Made by a program: the position numbers and the translations under genes
Origin: Bacteroidales bacterium
Lineage (GTDB): Bacteria > Bacteroidota > Bacteroidia > Bacteroidales > Marinilabiliaceae
Direction: 5' to 3'
Length of the DNA stretch: 64,000 nucleotides
Assembly: GCA_024401295.1 (NCBI GenBank)
Contig: JAKSLG010000001.1
Coordinates: 124,001-188,000 of the forward strand
Notes under the pieces: model-generated
Databases searched by the model: none
Seen by the model: only the letters and a program-made list of their open reading frames with translations
What the model was told of the DNA's origin: nothing
Shown: in pieces, positions 61,684-64,000 of the stretch
Layout of the letters: each line of letters starts with the position of its first letter
Position numbering within the stretch: position 1 is the stretch's first letter

Positions 61684-62874
61684 TTATGGATTGAGGCGTT
61701 TGATGTAAGTCGCCATATCCTTATCGCCACGGCCCGAAATTGTCACAATGACATTGTCGGTAGGCTTGAACTGGTCTTTCAGTTTTGGCAATGCAGCCAA
61801 GGCATGTGCACTTTCGAGAGCTGGGATGATACCCTCTTCGATTGTCAGAAGACGTGCTGCCTCAAGTGCCTCGTCGTCAGTTGCTGCAAGCACTGTCTCG
61901 CGACCGATGTCGTGCAGATATGAGTGCCATGGGCCAACGCCAGGATAGTCAAGACCGGCCGAAATAGAGTAAGGTTCAGTAATCTGGCCATCGTCGGTCT
62001 GCATGAGCATAGTGCGTGATCCGTGGATGACGCCTTCTGTGCCACGAGCCATCGACGCAGCTGTCTCGCCAGAGTCAAGACCAAGTCCTGCCGCCTCAAC
62101 GGCAATAAGCTTAACGCTCTCATCATCAACGAAATGATAGAACGAACCTGCTGCATTTGAGCCTCCGCCGATACATGCAACAACATAGTCTGGCAATGCC
62201 TTGCCCGTATGTTCTGTGAACTGACGCTTTGCCTCTTCGCTGATTATCGACTGAAGGCGTGCAACCATATCTGGATATGGATGAGGTCCAACGGCCGAAC
62301 CGATGATGTAGAACGTATCTTCAGGATTTGAAATCCAATCGCGCAATGCCTCGTTTGTGGCATCTTTGAGAGTGCGGTTGCCGCTGAGGGCTGGCGTCAC
62401 CTCGGCACCAAGCATACGCATACGGGCAACATTTGGAGCCTGACGCTCGATGTCAACAGCGCCCATATAAACGCGACATTTGAGACCAAGAAGAGCACAT
62501 GCCGTAGCCGTAGCCACACCGTGCTGACCTGCACCTGTCTCGGCGATGATGCGTGTCTTGCCCATCTTCATGGCGATGAGCGCCTGGCCGATTGCATTGT
62601 TGATCTTGTGCGCACCTGTATGTGCGAGATCTTCGCGCTTCAAATAGATGTTTGCGCCAAAAATCTTCGACAATTTCTTGGCATAGAAAAGAGGCGTCGG
62701 ACGACCGACATAATCGATCATAAGACTCTTGAACTCCTTCTGAAACTCCTCAGAATTGATGATGTCGAGATAAACCTTGCGGAGATTCTCGACGTTTGGA
62801 TAGAGCATCTCAGGAACGTAGGCACCGCCAAAACGCCCATAGAGACCAGCTTCGTTGACTTGATATTTTGACAT
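61684..62874 (-). CDS. trpB: Tryptophan synthase beta subunit
   Basis: This 396-residue PLP enzyme has the lysine in [17 protein letters not shown] and [19 protein letters not shown], typical of the TrpB1 type that pairs with TrpA. It joins indole and serine. It is first in trpB-trpA; its promoter carries the inverted repeat shared with trpE but no leader peptide is seen in the short 5' region. Confidence 0.95.
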   Translation of the reverse strand: MSKYQVNEAGLYGRFGGAYVPEMLYPNVENLRKVYLDIINSEEFQKEFKSLMIDYVGRPTPLFYAKKLSKIFGANIYLKREDLAHTGAHKINNAIGQALIAMKMGKTRIIAETGAGQHGVATATACALLGLKCRVYMGAVDIERQAPNVARMRMLGAEVTPALSGNRTLKDATNEALRDWISNPEDTFYIIGSAVGPHPYPDMVARLQSIISEEAKRQFTEHTGKALPDYVVACIGGGSNAAGSFYHFVDDESVKLIAVEAAGLGLDSGETAASMARGTEGVIHGSRTMLMQTDDGQITEPYSISAGLDYPGVGPWHSYLHDIGRETVLAATDDEALEAARLLTIEEGIIPALESAHALAALPKLKDQFKPTDNVIVTISGRGDKDMATYIKRLNP

Positions 62875-62902
62875 AACTATATGTTTTTCTTCTTTACGAA
62901 TG

Positions 62903-62935
62903 CAAAGATAGATATTATTTCTCTAATTATTGCAA
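62903..62935 (-). promoter_or_regulatory. Promoter of trpBA
   Basis: Minus-strand TTG (62933-62935), 22-base spacer and TATCTTTG (62903-62910). The -33 TTG is in one arm of the operator-like inverted repeat. Confidence 0.6.
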
Positions 62936-62951
62936 CAGCGGTTGCAATAAT
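62926..62951. promoter_or_regulatory. Putative trp operator at trpB
   Basis: ATTATTGCAAC and GTTGCAATAAT form a perfect 11-bp inverted repeat with spacer AGCG. The core GCAAC-N4-GTTGC and its placement over the -33 element are the same as at trpE. Confidence 0.7.
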
Positions 62952-62985
62952 TTTATCTTTCATCAGAAATTCTGTTTTTGCCCCC

Positions 62986-63024
62986 AAAAAACAAGCGGCA
63001 TCAGAAGTTCCCCTCTAATGCCGC
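62986..63024 (-). terminator. Terminator of the 63053-63553 gene
   Basis: GCGGCAT and ATGCCGC pair, and the minus strand continues into a T-rich run (TTGTTTTTT). The left arm plus next bases (GCGGCATCAGAA) repeat the terminator at 51600. Confidence 0.7.
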
Positions 63025-63052
63025 CAAATCGGACAAAAATAATTTTTTATTG

Positions 63053-63553
63053 CTATTTTTTCTTTGCAGTGAATTGCAAGATGGTAGAAACGCCATCTTC
63101 AAACGATTCAATGAAGAAAACTAATTCTTTGTCATCAATGCCATAATAGCCATGGTATAGTTGTTCCTCGCCATTAGTTATTTTTGCAGAAAGAATATTA
63201 TGACCTGAATAAGCAGTTCCATCAGAGTTGCCATCTGCAATGCGGAAGAAGAAACATGTGTTGTCTGATGTATTCATGCAATTTCTCAACTGGAAAATAT
63301 CATTATCCCCATCGATTTGAAACTGCAAATCATTATTAATACGTTTTACTGTGGCTTTACCCGTTGCTATATTATCTAGAACAACAACAACATCGTTCTC
63401 AACGCCAATACCGTCGCAAGAGAAAGTATAATTACCAATTGCGGCATTAACGAATTCAAAAGCATCTACACTTTCGTCATCATCACATGATGTCATTGTA
63501 GCGCCAACAAAAAGTGCACATAAAATGCACATGTATTTATATATATTATTCAT
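63053..63553 (-). CDS. Small putative surface lipoprotein
   Basis: This 166-residue protein has a lipoprotein signal ending MTSC (Cys23), followed at once by DDDES. An acidic run directly after the lipid Cys is like the surface-export signal of Bacteroidota lipoproteins, so it may be displayed outside. The mature part looks beta-rich, without a known family. The gene is A+T rich compared with the trp genes beside it. Confidence 0.7.
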   Translation of the reverse strand: MNNIYKYMCILCALFVGATMTSCDDDESVDAFEFVNAAIGNYTFSCDGIGVENDVVVVLDNIATGKATVKRINNDLQFQIDGDNDIFQLRNCMNTSDNTCFFFRIADGNSDGTAYSGHNILSAKITNGEEQLYHGYYGIDDKELVFFIESFEDGVSTILQFTAKKK

Positions 63554-63581
63554 AATGTAGATTTGTTAGAAATTAAAAAGA

Positions 63582-64000
63582 CTAGAAATCTGAAAGATCA
63601 TTCATCTTTGCAGAGTTCTTTACCTGCTTCTCTCTTACATATTCGTATGCTTCTTTTATTCTCTTGCCCAATTTAGCTGTCTTTTTGTCTGAGAACTCTC
63701 CTTCTGTTACATCTCCGACAATTTGGAATCTGTATTTTGTGAATCCATATTGCATCAAAGAATCTAACTGAGACTCCGTAATAGGGTAATACGCTTTAGA
63801 TGTATAGACGGTTTGTGTGACACCACCTAGTGCTCCAAGAACTCCTGCAGAACCGACATATGAATTGTGAGAGCCGACCCAGTCAGTTCCTTCTTGAGTG
63901 GAAAGGGTCATTGGGTTTCCGGCAACTTTTAGAATGAGCTTCATGTTAGGGTTGATCTCCTTCCATGTTCCAGAACTTGATATCAAAACAACAAGAGATG
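63582..64000 (-). CDS. Unknown protein, N-terminus beyond window (partial)
   Basis: The frame is open to the right edge of the window; the TTG at 63986 is unlikely to be the start because the frame continues upstream (S-L-V-V-L-I before SSSGTWKE). The visible 139 residues hold no recognised domain; the C-terminus is Lys-rich. It is 28 bases upstream of the small lipoprotein gene and probably co-transcribed. Confidence 0.6.
   Translation of the reverse strand, partial: SLVVLISSSGTWKEINPNMKLILKVAGNPMTLSTQEGTDWVGSHNSYVGSAGVLGALGGVTQTVYTSKAYYPITESQLDSLMQYGFTKYRFQIVGDVTEGEFSDKKTAKLGKRIKEAYEYVREKQVKNSAKMNDLSDF

Noticed and set aside
62875-62925. Leader peptide or attenuator in front of trpB
   Set aside because: The distance from the proposed transcript start to the start codon is about 20 bases; there is no room for a leader peptide and no terminator.

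Overview
The window is chromosomal DNA from a member of the Bacteroidota, most likely the order Bacteroidales. Four things support this. The recognisable promoters have the Bacteroidota form (TTG or TTTG, a gap of about 19-22, then TAnnTTTG). Type IX secretion genes are present (porU, porV, gldJ). The arginine pathway uses a succinylornithine-type transcarbamylase. Many lipoproteins and secreted proteins have Bacteroidales-like signals. I cannot name the genus. There are no phage, transposon or CRISPR elements; nearly all genes are chromosomal housekeeping or envelope genes.

Layout. 1-1104: end of hisD, then hisC. 1234-5011: a DUF1846 protein, then a small unknown gene, a membrane LytTR regulator and a lipoprotein. 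5413-7582: a three-gene membrane redox module (SafE/DsbD-like protein, NapH-like ferredoxin, small anchored protein). 7678-9000: an AAA ATPase. 9031-17041 (minus): mechanosensitive channel, O-methyltransferase, M16 peptidase, deacetylase lipoprotein, a DUF5683-like protein, parB, parA. 17174-22345 (minus): porU-porV-ispF, divergent from gldJ and murF. 25564-25802: two tRNA-Gln genes. 25980-30304: pssA, a large anchored protein, a Crp/Fnr regulator. 30440-30764 (minus): tRNA-Thr, -Gly, -Pro and -Ser. 31129-36447: helicase, dnaG, an ASCH-like protein, rpsP. 36714-37868: a TPR protein.

The second half holds the two most interesting systems. Tryptophan biosynthesis is complete but split into three transcription units on both strands: trpEGD (40943-37928), trpC-unknown-trpF (56959-59033) and trpBA (62874-60873). 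The trpE unit carries a 17-codon leader peptide with three consecutive Trp codons followed by a terminator hairpin, which is a classical attenuator. The trpE and trpB promoters also share an inverted repeat, GCAAC-N4-GTTGC, that covers the -33 element, so a common repressor is likely. Between these units lies a divergent six-gene complex related to energy-converting hydrogenases (41162-48572). Its large subunit has lost all four nickel-ligand cysteines, and its small subunit has lost three of the four cysteines for the proximal iron-sulfur cluster. It is an ion-pump-like membrane assembly whose electron reaction is unknown.

The rest includes the argF'-argB operon, a lipoprotein, glyS, a TPR-SpoIIE phosphatase, mnmD, a secreted protein with two FISUMP-like domains downstream of a nine-G tract, and two lipoprotein or unknown genes at the right edge, the last cut by the window end.
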